Shown here piece after piece: positions 23,232 to 32,200 of a DNA stretch of 64,000 nucleotides. The position numbers and the translations under genes are program-made. The stretch's first letter is position 1; each line of letters opens with the position of its first letter. The stretch covers positions 62,001 through 126,000 of the forward strand of contig NZ_CACSJJ010000018.1 of assembly GCF_902706295.1 (NCBI RefSeq), given 5' to 3'. The notes below the pieces were generated by a model. It was not told the origin of the DNA. It saw only the letters and a program-made list of their open reading frames with translations, and searched no databases. Source of the stretch: Arthrobacter sp. 18067. Lineage in GTDB: Bacteria; Actinomycetota; Actinomycetes; Actinomycetales; Micrococcaceae.

Positions 23232-24379
23232 CTGTAGACGAGGCGAAGACCGTTCAAGTCGAGCAGCTGTGGGTGCCTGACACCCTGGACAGCCCCGACG
23301 CCACTGACTTCCTGGACGCCGTGGAAGTCGGCCGCCGGGTACGCATGGAAACGTGGGGGAGCGACGACCTCGCCTACACGCCACTGGAAAAGCTGCTTGA
23401 GTTCTCCGATCCCTATGAACGCCAGATCATCCTGGTGGCCAAGGTGGACGGCGCGATCGTTGGTACCGTGGACATTGCCTTGCCTTTGGCGGACAACATG
23501 GACCTGGCCGAGTTCACCTTGGACATCCTGCCCGAATACCAAAGCCAAGGGGTCGGGCGCCAACTTCTGGAAGCAGCGGAACAATTGGCCCGGGCAGAAG
23601 GCCGCACCATGATCCTGGTGGACACGAACCATCCGGCAACATCGCTGACCGAGGTTCCTGAGGACCAGCTGATACCCGGCAGCGGCGCGGGCTTTGTTCC
23701 CGTAAGCAGCAGGGAGGTGGATTTCGCCAAGCGCGCCGGCTATACCCTCCAGCACATTGAGCAGTTCAGTTCCTGCGCGCTTCCCCTTGATTCCAAGCTC
23801 GTAGGTGACCTGCAGCTCGAAGCCGAGGAAGCCAACGGTGGCCGGTATGCCCTTCACCACTGGACTGACCGCTGCCCGGAACCTTGGCTGGAGGCGGTGG
23901 CGGCGTTGGAGAACGCTGCCGGCGAAGTTGTCCGTGATGAGGGGGAGGACGAGGCCCCTGAAGTAGAGGCAAGCGGTATGATTTTTGACCCCGTTATCCT
24001 CCGCGAAACGGAAGACGCAGCCTTGGCGCAGGGCCGACGCACGGTGGTCACCGCCGTCGAGCATGTTGAGAGCGGAAGGCTGGTGGGCCTGACCACCATC
24101 AGCGTCCTGGCGCACCGACAGGACGTGGTTTTCCAGGACGACACGTTGGTCCTGCAGGAACACCGGGGCAACAAGCTCGGTCTGCTGATCAAAGTCTCGA
24201 ACATGGAACGGCTCAGCGAGCAGTTTCCCGATGCCCGGGTGATCTACACGTGGAATGCACCCGAGAACCGCTACCTCCTCACCGTGAACAAGCAGCTTGG
24301 TTTCACCACTGCGGGCGTTACGGGCCTGTGGCAGAAGGAACTTCCCGGGCGGAGTACGGGCACGACGTCATCTGACTAG
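23228..24379 (+). CDS. Double-GNAT acetyltransferase (second of a tandem pair)
   Basis: A 383-residue protein starting at an ATGA overlap with the first GNAT gene. The N-terminal domain shows LPEYQSQGVGRQLLEAAEQLA; the C-terminal domain shows LQEHRGNKLGLLIKVSNM and TWNAPENRYLLTVNKQLGF. It aligns with the preceding protein over its whole length, so the pair arose by duplication. Both sit between rplA and rplJ, an unusual place. The function is unknown. Confidence 0.78.
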   Translation: MTVDEAKTVQVEQLWVPDTLDSPDATDFLDAVEVGRRVRMETWGSDDLAYTPLEKLLEFSDPYERQIILVAKVDGAIVGTVDIALPLADNMDLAEFTLDILPEYQSQGVGRQLLEAAEQLARAEGRTMILVDTNHPATSLTEVPEDQLIPGSGAGFVPVSSREVDFAKRAGYTLQHIEQFSSCALPLDSKLVGDLQLEAEEANGGRYALHHWTDRCPEPWLEAVAALENAAGEVVRDEGEDEAPEVEASGMIFDPVILRETEDAALAQGRRTVVTAVEHVESGRLVGLTTISVLAHRQDVVFQDDTLVLQEHRGNKLGLLIKVSNMERLSEQFPDARVIYTWNAPENRYLLTVNKQLGFTTAGVTGLWQKELPGRSTGTTSSD

Positions 24380-24392
24380 TCCTGGCCTCGAT

Positions 24393-24421
24393 TTGGTTTG
24401 GGGAGCACTGTCCCGTAGCCT
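24393..24421 (+). promoter_or_regulatory. Candidate rplJ-rplL promoter
   Basis: TTGGTT (24393-24398), a 17-base spacer and TAGCCT (24416-24421) match the actinobacterial promoter pattern. Transcription from about 24428 would give a 250-base leader. Confidence 0.5.
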
Positions 24422-24427
24422 TGAAGT

Positions 24428-24681
24428 ACCAAAGACCGTCGGTTGATGGGAATCCACTCTTTAGAGCACAGCTCAATTCTGCAGCTACGCCCTTGAGGCC
24501 ACAGTGAATTCCTTGACGAAGGACCCTGAACATAGGGCGGCCGGCGCAGGTGAACGAAGCTAGTCTCCACGGATCAAACTGTGTTGAGCCAAGCCCCGTG
24601 CATCTGCGCGGGGCGTTTTTTAGTTTTAGCTCTCGTGAGCGGGGACCCGGAAGACCGGCTTTATTCCCCGGAAGGAGGGTT
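24428..24681 (+). promoter_or_regulatory. L10-type leader of rplJ-rplL
   Basis: About 250 untranslated bases precede rplJ and end in an intrinsic terminator (24593-24622) 60 bases before the start codon. A long structured leader with a terminator ahead of rplJ is the known layout for L10 autoregulation, where L10/L12 binding to the leader favours termination. Candidate pairing upstream is visible but I could not fold it. The leader has no long open frame. Confidence 0.6.
24593..24622 (+). terminator. Attenuator-like terminator in the rplJ leader
   Basis: Nine-bp stem GCCCCGTGC / GCGCGGGGC with loop ATCT, followed by GTTTTTTAGTTTT. It lies inside the leader between the promoter and rplJ, so it must be conditional. 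Confidence 0.75.
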
Positions 24682-25284
24682 ATGACAACGCCTAGCAAGA
24701 TCTCCGCAGTTGCAGAGATCACCAACGATTTCAAGGAATCGAACGCGGCTGTCCTGACCGAATACCGCGGGCTCACTGTTGCACAGCTCAAGGAACTGCG
24801 TGTTGCGCTCGGCCAGGACACCAAGTTCTCGGTCGTCAAGAACACCCTGAGTGCAATTGCAGCCAAGGAAGCTGGTGTTGAAGCATTCAACGATCAGCTT
24901 GCCGGCCCCACTGCAATCGCCTTCATCAAGGGTGACGCTGTTGCTGCTGCCAAGAGCCTGACGGACTTTGCCAAGGCCAACAAGCAGCTGGTTATCAAGA
25001 CCGGCGTCTTCGAAGGCAAGGCATTGGACGCAGCAGGAGTTGCCGCACTGGCAGCCCTCGAGTCCCGCGAGCTGCAGCTCGCACGTGTTGCTGGTGTCCT
25101 CAAGGCTCCCGCATCCGCTGCTGCACGCATCATCGACGCTCTGCGCCTCAAGCTTGAAGAAGAGGGCGGCGCATCTGCACCGGCCGCTGAAGAAGCTCCG
25201 GCCGAAGAAGCTGCTGTTGAGGCTGCCGCTGAAGAGGTTGCGGCTCCGGCCGAAGCCGCTGAAGCTGCAACCGAAGAGAACTAA
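24682..25284 (+). CDS. rplJ: 50S ribosomal protein L10
   Basis: A 200-residue protein starting at ATG 24682 after GGAAGGAGGG. The L10 segments are AVLTEYRGLTVAQLKELR, FSVVKNTLSAIA and GPTAIAFIKGD. It anchors L7/L12 dimers to the ribosome stalk. The last 40 residues are an Ala/Glu-rich tail beyond the usual length. rplL follows after 76 bases. Confidence 0.96.
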   Translation: MTTPSKISAVAEITNDFKESNAAVLTEYRGLTVAQLKELRVALGQDTKFSVVKNTLSAIAAKEAGVEAFNDQLAGPTAIAFIKGDAVAAAKSLTDFAKANKQLVIKTGVFEGKALDAAGVAALAALESRELQLARVAGVLKAPASAAARIIDALRLKLEEEGGASAPAAEEAPAEEAAVEAAAEEVAAPAEAAEAATEEN

Positions 25285-25360
25285 GTTCTCCCCCCAATCA
25301 AACTCTGGTGCATGGAGCGGCGTGGTCCGCATCTGCACCAACTAATGGAAGGACGCCACC

Positions 25361-25738
25361 ATGGCGAAGCTCAGCAACGAAGAGCTCATTGAAGCTTTCA
25401 AGGAACTGACCATCATCGAGCTCTCCGAGTTCGTCAAGCTCTTCGAAGAGACCTTCGAAGTTACGGCTGCTGCTGTTGCAGTTGCTGGCCCCGCTGCCGG
25501 CGGTGCTGCTGAAGCTGCTGAAGAGAAGACCGAATTCGACGTCGTTCTCGAAGCTGCTGGCGACAAGAAGATCGCAGTGATCAAGGAAGTTCGCGCCATC
25601 ACCTCCCTCGGCCTCAAGGAAGCCAAGGACCTGGTTGACGGTGCACCGAAGGCTGTTCTCGAAGGCGCCACCAAGGAAGCCGCAGAGAAGGCAAAGGCTC
25701 AGCTCGAAGAAGCTGGCGCAACGGTTACCCTCAAGTAA
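25361..25738 (+). CDS. rplL: 50S ribosomal protein L7/L12
   Basis: A 125-residue stalk protein. It has the dimerising N-terminal helices (LIEAFKELTIIELSEFVKLFEE), the Ala/Gly/Val hinge and the C-terminal factor-binding domain (KKIAVIKEVRAITSLGLKEAKDLVDGAPK). ATG 25361 follows GGAAGGACGCCACC. It ends at a strong hairpin, and an IS element follows. Confidence 0.96.
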   Translation: MAKLSNEELIEAFKELTIIELSEFVKLFEETFEVTAAAVAVAGPAAGGAAEAAEEKTEFDVVLEAAGDKKIAVIKEVRAITSLGLKEAKDLVDGAPKAVLEGATKEAAEKAKAQLEEAGATVTLK

Positions 25739-25752
25739 CTCGTCTTGCTTGT

Positions 25753-25786
25753 GGAAGCCCCGTCCGGTTCGCCGGGCGGGGCTTCC
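25753..25786 (+). terminator. Intrinsic terminator after rplL
   Basis: Fifteen-bp stem GGAAGCCCCGTCCGG / CCGGGCGGGGCTTCC with a TTCG tetraloop. The following TGCCTTTAAC is only partly T-rich. Confidence 0.75.
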
Positions 25787-25812
25787 TGCCTTTAACGCCC
25801 CCAAGTAGGTCG

Positions 25813-25829
25813 CAGTTGTGCGCGTTTTG
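25813..25829. repeat. IS30 left inverted repeat
   Basis: CAGTTGTGCGCGTTTTG matches the inverse of 27063-27079 at 16 of 17 positions. A second inner match, CGGTTATCGCAACA, is at 25846-25859. Confidence 0.8.
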
Positions 25830-25848
25830 AGGGGGCGGTTTCTAGCGG

Positions 25849-27006
25849 TTATCGCAACAGGAAGGTTCTGATCATCTCATTGGGGGTGCAGAAGTCGAAT
25901 CGTTGGCGGGGTCTGTCGTTGAGTTCGTGGGCGACGTAGTCGAGGTCGGTTTGGCTGTAGATGCTTAGGTCTGTGCCTTTGGGGAAGTACTGGCGCAGGA
26001 GCCCGTTGGTGTTTTCGTTCGAGCCGCGTTGCCAAGGTGCGTGGGGATCGCAGAAGTAGATGTCGATGTCGGCTGCGATCTTCACTTCCTTGTGCCTGCG
26101 CATCTCGGTGCCTTGGTCCCAGGTCAGCGAGAGTCTCAGTTCATCGGGAAGGGCTCCCATTTTGCGGATCAGTCCATCCCGAACAGACTCGGCACGGTTT
26201 TCTCCGGTCGGGACATGGAGGAGCATCACGAACCCGGTTGTGCGCTCCACGATGGTGCCGATGGCGGTTTTTCCGTCCTTGCCTACGATCAGGTCCCCTT
26301 CCCAATGCCCTGGCACGGCACGGTCTTCGACCTCGGCGGGACGGTCGGCGATCATGACCTTGTCCTGGATTCTGCCGCGGCGTTCGTCGGGGCGGTGTTG
26401 GGGTTTGCGCAGGGTCCGGCCGGTGCGCAGGTTCTTGACCAGTTCCCGCTTCAGTCCGCCCCGGGACTCGAGATAGAGGGACTGGTAGATGGTCTCGTGT
26501 GACACCCACATCTCCGGGTTGTTCGGGAAGTCCTTGCGGAGTCTGCCGGCGATCTGGGCCGGTGAGTCTTTCTTGTCGAGCCGCTTTTCGACTTCCTTGC
26601 GCAAGGGTTTGTTGCTGTTGAGCTTAGCGGTCTTGGGCCTGGCTGCCCGGGCGTGGGCGCGGGCGTGGGCGGTGGTAGCCCGGTAGAAAAAGACCTTGTC
26701 TGCGTTCCTCCGGAGCTCCCGGGAGATCGTCGACGGGGCCTGGCCCAGCCTTCTGGCGATCTCACGGACCGATTCCTTGCTCCGCCATAACGAGATCAAC
26801 TCCCGCTCCTCGAAAGACAGGGACCGGCCGGTCAGGGTCCGGCCCCTGCGGGGCCGGACCCCTCCCGAGGACCTCAACTCACGGCGGACCGTCGTGATGG
26901 ACCACCCAACGGACGCGCCAGCATCTTCGTAACGGGCACCATCAGCAACCTGCTGCCAGAACGACTGAACAACCTCAGCGACCAAACGATTCGTGAACTT
27001 CACCAT
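25849..27006 (-). CDS. IS30-family transposase
   Basis: A 385-residue DDE transposase, apparently intact. The N-terminal helix-turn-helix includes LSFEERELISLWRSKESVREIARRLG and APSTISRELRRN. The catalytic core has WEGDLIVG (first Asp), LTWDQGTEM (second Asp) and the IS30 glutamate block APWQRGSNENTNGLLRQYFPKG. ATG 27006 is chosen with AAGGG upstream; GTG 27018 is an alternative. No frameshift or internal stop is visible, so the element may be active. Confidence 0.92.
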   Translation of the reverse strand: MVKFTNRLVAEVVQSFWQQVADGARYEDAGASVGWSITTVRRELRSSGGVRPRRGRTLTGRSLSFEERELISLWRSKESVREIARRLGQAPSTISRELRRNADKVFFYRATTAHARAHARAARPKTAKLNSNKPLRKEVEKRLDKKDSPAQIAGRLRKDFPNNPEMWVSHETIYQSLYLESRGGLKRELVKNLRTGRTLRKPQHRPDERRGRIQDKVMIADRPAEVEDRAVPGHWEGDLIVGKDGKTAIGTIVERTTGFVMLLHVPTGENRAESVRDGLIRKMGALPDELRLSLTWDQGTEMRRHKEVKIAADIDIYFCDPHAPWQRGSNENTNGLLRQYFPKGTDLSIYSQTDLDYVAHELNDRPRQRFDFCTPNEMIRTFLLR

Positions 27007-27062
27007 GGCAATCGACACCCTTCAATAATCAGGTGTTGCGATCACCGCATGATTCAGCGGGC

Positions 27063-27079
27063 CAAAACGCGCACTACTG
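27063..27079. repeat. IS30 right inverted repeat
   Basis: CAAAACGCGCACTACTG, inverse of the left end with one mismatch. The inner partner TGTTGCGATCACCG lies at 27034-27047. Confidence 0.8.
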
Positions 27080-27083
27080 CTAC

Positions 27084-27578
27084 TTAGTTGGGTTCGCTGA
27101 TGTCTGCTACCACCGCGCCAAGCGCCGCCGTCAGGGCATCGGCGTCCACGAAAGCACTGCGGCCGTGTGCGCCGGCACCCATGGAGATGCGGCGCCCCGT
27201 GATGCTGGCGTCAGCGTAAACCGGCCAGGGGGTGGTGCTGCCCAAGGGAGTGATGGTGCCACGTTCGTAGCCGGTTGCAGCCAAAGCAACATCGGCGTGG
27301 GGGAGCGAGAGTTTGTTGACGCCTACCAGGGAGCGCAGCTTTGGCCACGAGATCTGACGGTCCCCGGGGATCAGGGCGAAGAGGAAGCTGCCGTCGCGGT
27401 GCTTGACCACCAACGACTTCACGATGTCTGCCGGGCTGATGCCCAAGATGCCCGCGGCCTCTTCCAGGCTGCGGGCTGCAGGACGTTCGACGACGTCAAC
27501 GGCCAGTCCGCGGGCGGCGGCGTCGGCCAGGAACCGTTCGGCCCCGTCCATGACAGGTTCACTCACGTCGTATCCCAT
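27084..27578 (-). CDS. YbaK/EbsC-family aminoacyl-tRNA deacylase
   Basis: A 164-residue protein of the YbaK/ProX editing fold. Family features are LGISPADIVKSLVVKHRDGSFLFALIPGDRQISWPKL, ALAATGYERGTITPLG and VYADASITGRRISMGAG. Such proteins hydrolyse mischarged tRNA (often Cys- or Ala-tRNA-Pro). ATG 27578 is used; codons further upstream run into the thiolase gene. Its stop codon (27084-27086) touches the right end of the IS30 element, so the last residues could have been altered by the insertion. Confidence 0.8.
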   Translation of the reverse strand: MGYDVSEPVMDGAERFLADAAARGLAVDVVERPAARSLEEAAGILGISPADIVKSLVVKHRDGSFLFALIPGDRQISWPKLRSLVGVNKLSLPHADVALAATGYERGTITPLGSTTPWPVYADASITGRRISMGAGAHGRSAFVDADALTAALGAVVADISEPN

Positions 27579-27597
27579 CAGTCGTGGTAGTTCCTCG

Positions 27598-28797
27598 TCA
27601 GTCCCGGTACAGGAGGAGGGCTTCGCCCTGGCCGCCACCGCCGCACAGCGAAACTGCGGCCTTGCCCGTTCCCCTGCGCTTGAGTTCGTGGGCTGCGTGC
27701 AGTGCAAGTCGCGCGCCGGACGCCCCGATGGGGTGGCCCAATGCGATGGCGCCGCCATGGATGTTGCACTTCTCCAAGGGATAACGAAGGTCTTTGAGGG
27801 ACTGGACGGCGACGGAGCCAAAGGCCTCGTTGATCTCGATGAAGTCCAAGTCCTCCGCAGTCCAGCCGGCCCGCTTCAATGCTTGTGCTATCGCGTTGGA
27901 CGGCTGGGAGTGCAGGGAGTTGTCAGGCCCGGCAACCTGGCCGGGCTTCCCCACGACGGCCAGGTAATCCAGCCCGTTGTCCTTGGCGAAGCGGCGACTG
28001 GTCAGCACCAGTGCGGAGGCGCCGTCGGACAGGGGAGAGGAGTTTCCTGCGGTAATGGTGCCGTCCGTGGCGAAGGCGGCTTTCAGCGGTGCCAGGGTTT
28101 CCACTGTGGTGTTGGGCCGCACCCCTTCATCTGTGGTGAGGACCAGAGGCTCGCCCTTGCGCTGCTTGACGCGAACCGGAGCGATTTCGACGTCGAACGT
28201 TCCGTCAGCGATGGCGGCAGCGGCACGCTGGTGGGAAGCAGCGGCCACCTCATCCTGGGCCTTGCGGTCAATACCGAGGGTGACGTTCTTGGTTTCCGTG
28301 GACAGGCCCATGGATTGTCCGTCGAAGGCATCCGTGAGGCCGTCGTGGGCGGCGACATCAAGTGCCTGGATGGCACCGTAGGTCCAACCCTGACGGGAGC
28401 CCGGCAGGATGTGGGGTGCCCTGGTCATGGATTCCTGGCCACCGGCAACAACCACGGTGGCATCGCCGCTGCGGATCATCCGTGCGGCGTCAATGACGGC
28501 CGTCAGCCCGGACAGGCAGACCTTGTTGATAGTCACTGCCGGGATGTTCCAGCCAACGCCCGCTGCAATCGCACTCTGGCGGGCAGGGTTTTGGCCAGCG
28601 CCAGCCTGGAGGACCTGGCCCATGATGACGGCGTCCACCTGCTCGGCCTTGACACCACTGGCTGACAGGGCCGCGGTGATGGCATGTGCGCCGAGGTCGA
28701 CGGCGGTGAACCCCGCCAGTTGACCGTTAAGCCGACCCTGTGGGGTACGGGAAGCGGCAAGGATGACAACGTCATTGTCGTCAGCGGAGTTGGTCAT
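27598..28797 (-). CDS. Thiolase (acetyl-CoA C-acetyltransferase)
   Basis: A 399-residue thiolase that joins or cleaves acyl-CoA units. The nucleophile is Cys94 in INKVCLSGL, with His355 in ALGHPIGASGAR and Cys385 in SLCGGGGQGEA. The full set indicates an active enzyme of the biosynthetic/ketolytic type. ATG 28797 follows GGAAGAGACC; a start 33 bases upstream lacks a ribosome site. The YbaK-like gene follows 19 bases later on the same strand. It diverges from rpoB. Confidence 0.92.
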   Translation of the reverse strand: MTNSADDNDVVILAASRTPQGRLNGQLAGFTAVDLGAHAITAALSASGVKAEQVDAVIMGQVLQAGAGQNPARQSAIAAGVGWNIPAVTINKVCLSGLTAVIDAARMIRSGDATVVVAGGQESMTRAPHILPGSRQGWTYGAIQALDVAAHDGLTDAFDGQSMGLSTETKNVTLGIDRKAQDEVAAASHQRAAAAIADGTFDVEIAPVRVKQRKGEPLVLTTDEGVRPNTTVETLAPLKAAFATDGTITAGNSSPLSDGASALVLTSRRFAKDNGLDYLAVVGKPGQVAGPDNSLHSQPSNAIAQALKRAGWTAEDLDFIEINEAFGSVAVQSLKDLRYPLEKCNIHGGAIALGHPIGASGARLALHAAHELKRRGTGKAAVSLCGGGGQGEALLLYRD

Positions 28798-29224
28798 GGT
28801 CTCTCTTCCGATCCTGGAGTGGTGTTGCAAGGCTATCGCGGAGCGTGCGCCAGCCTACCCTTTCAACGGTTGTGCCGGTCCGCACATTCCATCGCGGCGA
28901 TTCCACGCTGGAGCCTTGGTGGGGTGCCCGCTTAGGTGCCTGCAGCAACGGTGCTTGCAATCACGGACGATCTGGGGTAGACAGGAAGGCTGCTTTGCCG
29001 TATTGTAGATATTTGCGTCTTCCCTGTTAACCTTCAGCCTTCATATAGCGGTGGGCTTTACCTCTCAGCTGCGACATTGACGTGCCGTTCCTCAACGTGC
29101 ACAACCATGAGCAGACTGGGTCCGGGTCATATAGCGGAACCGGAATAAGTATCCTGCGGAGCACTCTGCGGGATGCAAACGGGGGAGATCTGAAAACGCC
29201 TGAAGGTCTGTGGAAGGATCCCTC
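28798..29224 (+). promoter_or_regulatory. rpoB upstream region with candidate promoter
   Basis: These 427 bases contain no credible gene. TTGCAA (28955-28960), a 17-base spacer and TAGACA (28978-28983) form the best promoter and imply a leader of about 235 bases. The 11-mer TCATATAGCGG occurs at 29041-29051 and 29127-29137. A promoter for the divergent thiolase must also lie near 28800-28900 but is not obvious. Confidence 0.45.
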
Positions 29225-32200
29225 TTGGTCGCCTCGAGCACCTCTAATAACGAAACCGCTAATACGGCAAGCACCGATGGTGCCACCCGCCGCCTCTCAT
29301 TCGCAAAGATTCACGAACCCTTGGATGTTCCGAATCTTCTCGCCCTGCAGACGGACAGCTTTGACTGGCTGGTCGGAAACGAACGCTGGCAGGCGCGGGT
29401 AGCGAAGGCTGTCGAGGAGGGCGACCTCAGCGTCGCCACCACCTCCGGACTTGCCGACATCTTCGAAGAGATCTCCCCTATCGAGGACTTCCAGGGCACC
29501 ATGTCCCTGAGTTTCTCCGAGCCGGAGTTCGCTGACCCGAAGTACACCATGGCCGAATGCAAAGACCGTGACGCCACTTACTCGGCACCGCTGTATGTCA
29601 AGGCCGAGTTCATGAACAACAACACGGGCGAAATCAAGCAGCAGACCGTGTTCATGGGCGACTTCCCCCTCATGACTGAAAAGGGAACGTTCGTCGTCAA
29701 CGGCACCGAGCGTGTCGTTGTCTCCCAGCTGGTCCGTTCGCCGGGCGCCTACTTCGAGCGCACCGCTGACAAGACCAGTGACAAGGACATCTTCACTGCG
29801 AAGATCATCCCGTCCCGTGGTGCATGGTTCGAACTCGAAATCGACAAGCGCGACCAGGTCGGCGTTCGCCTCGACCGCAAGCGCAAGCAGTCGGTAACGG
29901 TTCTCCTGAAGGCCCTCGGCTGGACCGAAGGCCAGATCCTGGAAGAGTTCGGCCAGTACGACTCCATGCGTGCAACGCTGGAGAAGGACGCCACCGAGAC
30001 CCGCGAAGACGCGCTTCTGGACATCTACCGCAAGCTGCGTCCGGGCGAGCCGCCCACAGTCGAGGCTGCCCAGTCCCTGCTGGACAACCTGTACTTCAAC
30101 GCCAAGCGTTACGATCTTGCCAAGGTTGGCCGTTACAAGATCAACCGCAAGCTCGGCATCGACCGCTCCCTTGGCGACAAGGAAGCTTCGGTCCTGCACG
30201 TTGAAGACATCGTTGCCATGATCAAGTTCCTCGTTGCGCTCCACGCCGGCGAGAAGACCCTCATGGGCAAGCGTGACGGCGAAGACCACGAGCTTCGTGT
30301 CGACGTCGACGACATCGACCACTTCGGCAACCGTCGCATCCGCGCCGTAGGCGAACTGATCGAGAACCAGGTCCGCACCGGTCTTTCCCGCATGGAACGC
30401 GTCGTCCGCGAACGCATGACCACGCAGGACGTCGAGGCCATCACGCCGCAGACGCTGATCAACATCCGTCCCGTTGTCGCAGCCATCAAGGAGTTCTTCG
30501 GAACGTCCCAGCTGTCGCAGTTCATGGACCAGAACAACCCGCTTTCGGGTCTGACCCACAAGCGCCGCCTGTCGGCACTTGGCCCGGGTGGTCTGTCCCG
30601 TGACCGTGCAGGCATGGAAGTTCGAGACGTTCACCCGTCCCACTACGGACGTATGTGCCCCATCGAAACTCCTGAAGGCCCGAACATTGGTCTGATCGGT
30701 TCGCTGGCTTCCTACGGCCGCATCAACCCGTTCGGCTTCATCGAGACGCCGTACCGCCTGGTGTCCGAAGGTGTCGTTTCCGACGAGGTCCAGTACCTGA
30801 CGGCCGACGACGAAGCCGAGGTCCTGATCGCACAGGCCAACGCTCCGCTGGATGCTGACAAGAAGTTCTCCGAAGAGACCGTCCTTGTCCGTGCCCGTGG
30901 TGGTGGAGGCGAGCCTGTTCTGGTTCCCGCCGGCGAAGTCCAGTTCATGGACGTTTCCCCGCGCCAGATGGTGTCCGTGGCAACAGCCCTGATCCCGTTC
31001 CTCGAGCATGACGATGCAAACCGCGCACTCATGGGTGCCAACATGCAGCGCCAGGCCGTGCCGCTGGTCCGTTCCGAGGCTCCTTTCGTGGGCACCGGCA
31101 TGGAGCGCGCAGCAGCCGTCGACGCCGGTGACGTTATCATCGCGAAGAAGGCAGGTGTGGTCACCGAGGTTTCGGCCGAGCTGGTTGTCATGATCAACGA
31201 CGACGGCACCGAGACCAACTACCGCATCAACAAGTTCGCCCGTTCCAACCAGGGCAACTGCTATAACCACCGTGTCCTGGTCAACGAAGGCCAGCGCCTT
31301 GAAGTTGGCGGCATCATCGCTGACGGTCCGGCAACGGACCAGGGTGAGCTCGCCCTCGGTAAGAACCTGCTCGTGGCATTCATGTCATGGGAAGGCCACA
31401 ACTTCGAGGACGCCATCATCCTGTCGCAGCGCATTGTTGCTGAGGATGTTCTTTCCTCCATCCACATCGAGGAGCACGAAATTGATGCCCGCGACACCAA
31501 GCTTGGTGCCGAGGAAATCACGCGTGACATCCCCAACGTGTCCGAGGAAGTCCTCGCAGGCCTGGACGAGCGCGGCATCATCCACATTGGTGCCGAGGTT
31601 GAAGCCGGCGACATCCTGGTCGGAAAGGTCACCCCTAAGGGTGAAACCGAACTGACCCCGGAAGAGCGCCTTCTCCGCGCCATCTTCGGCGAGAAGTCCC
31701 GCGAAGTCCGCGACACCTCCCTGAAGGTGCCCCACGGCGAGTCCGGTACGGTCATCGGCGTACGCGTCTTCGACCGCGACAACGACGACGAACTGCCCCC
31801 GGGCGTGAACCAGCTGGTCCGCGTCTACGTTGCAGCCAAGCGTAAGATCACCGACGGCGACAAGCTCGCCGGCCGTCACGGCAACAAGGGTGTTATTTCC
31901 AAGATCCTCCCGATCGAGGACATGCCCTTCCTTGCAGACGGTACCCCGGTGGACATCGTCCTGAACCCGCTTGGTGTTCCGGGTCGAATGAACGTTGGCC
32001 AGGTCCTGGAAACCCACCTCGGTTGGGTTGCCAAGACCGGTTGGAAGATCGAAGGCGAGCCGGAGTGGGTCAAGAACCTCCCGAACCTGCCCCGTGAAAC
32101 CGGCCAGACCACCGTTGCCACCCCGGTGTTCGACGGCGCCCGCGAAGAAGAAATCACGGGCCTGCTCGACTCAACCAACGTGACCCGTGACGGCGACCGC

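Larger units (their letters stand above)
25813..27079 (-). mobile_element. IS30-family insertion sequence
   Basis: The element holds one IS30-type transposase between imperfect inverted repeats. The outer repeats are at 25813-25829 and 27063-27079, the inner ones at 25846-25859 and 27034-27047. The hexamer AAGTAG flanks both ends (25803-25808 and, inverted, 27080-27085), so the true ends may be a few bases further out and I could not fix a target duplication. It sits between the rplL terminator and the 3' end of the YbaK-like gene, a convergent spacer where insertion does no damage. Confidence 0.85.

Noticed and set aside
29297..31270. Minus-strand open frame of 657 codons in rpoB
   Set aside because: Antisense shadow with no recognisable domains.
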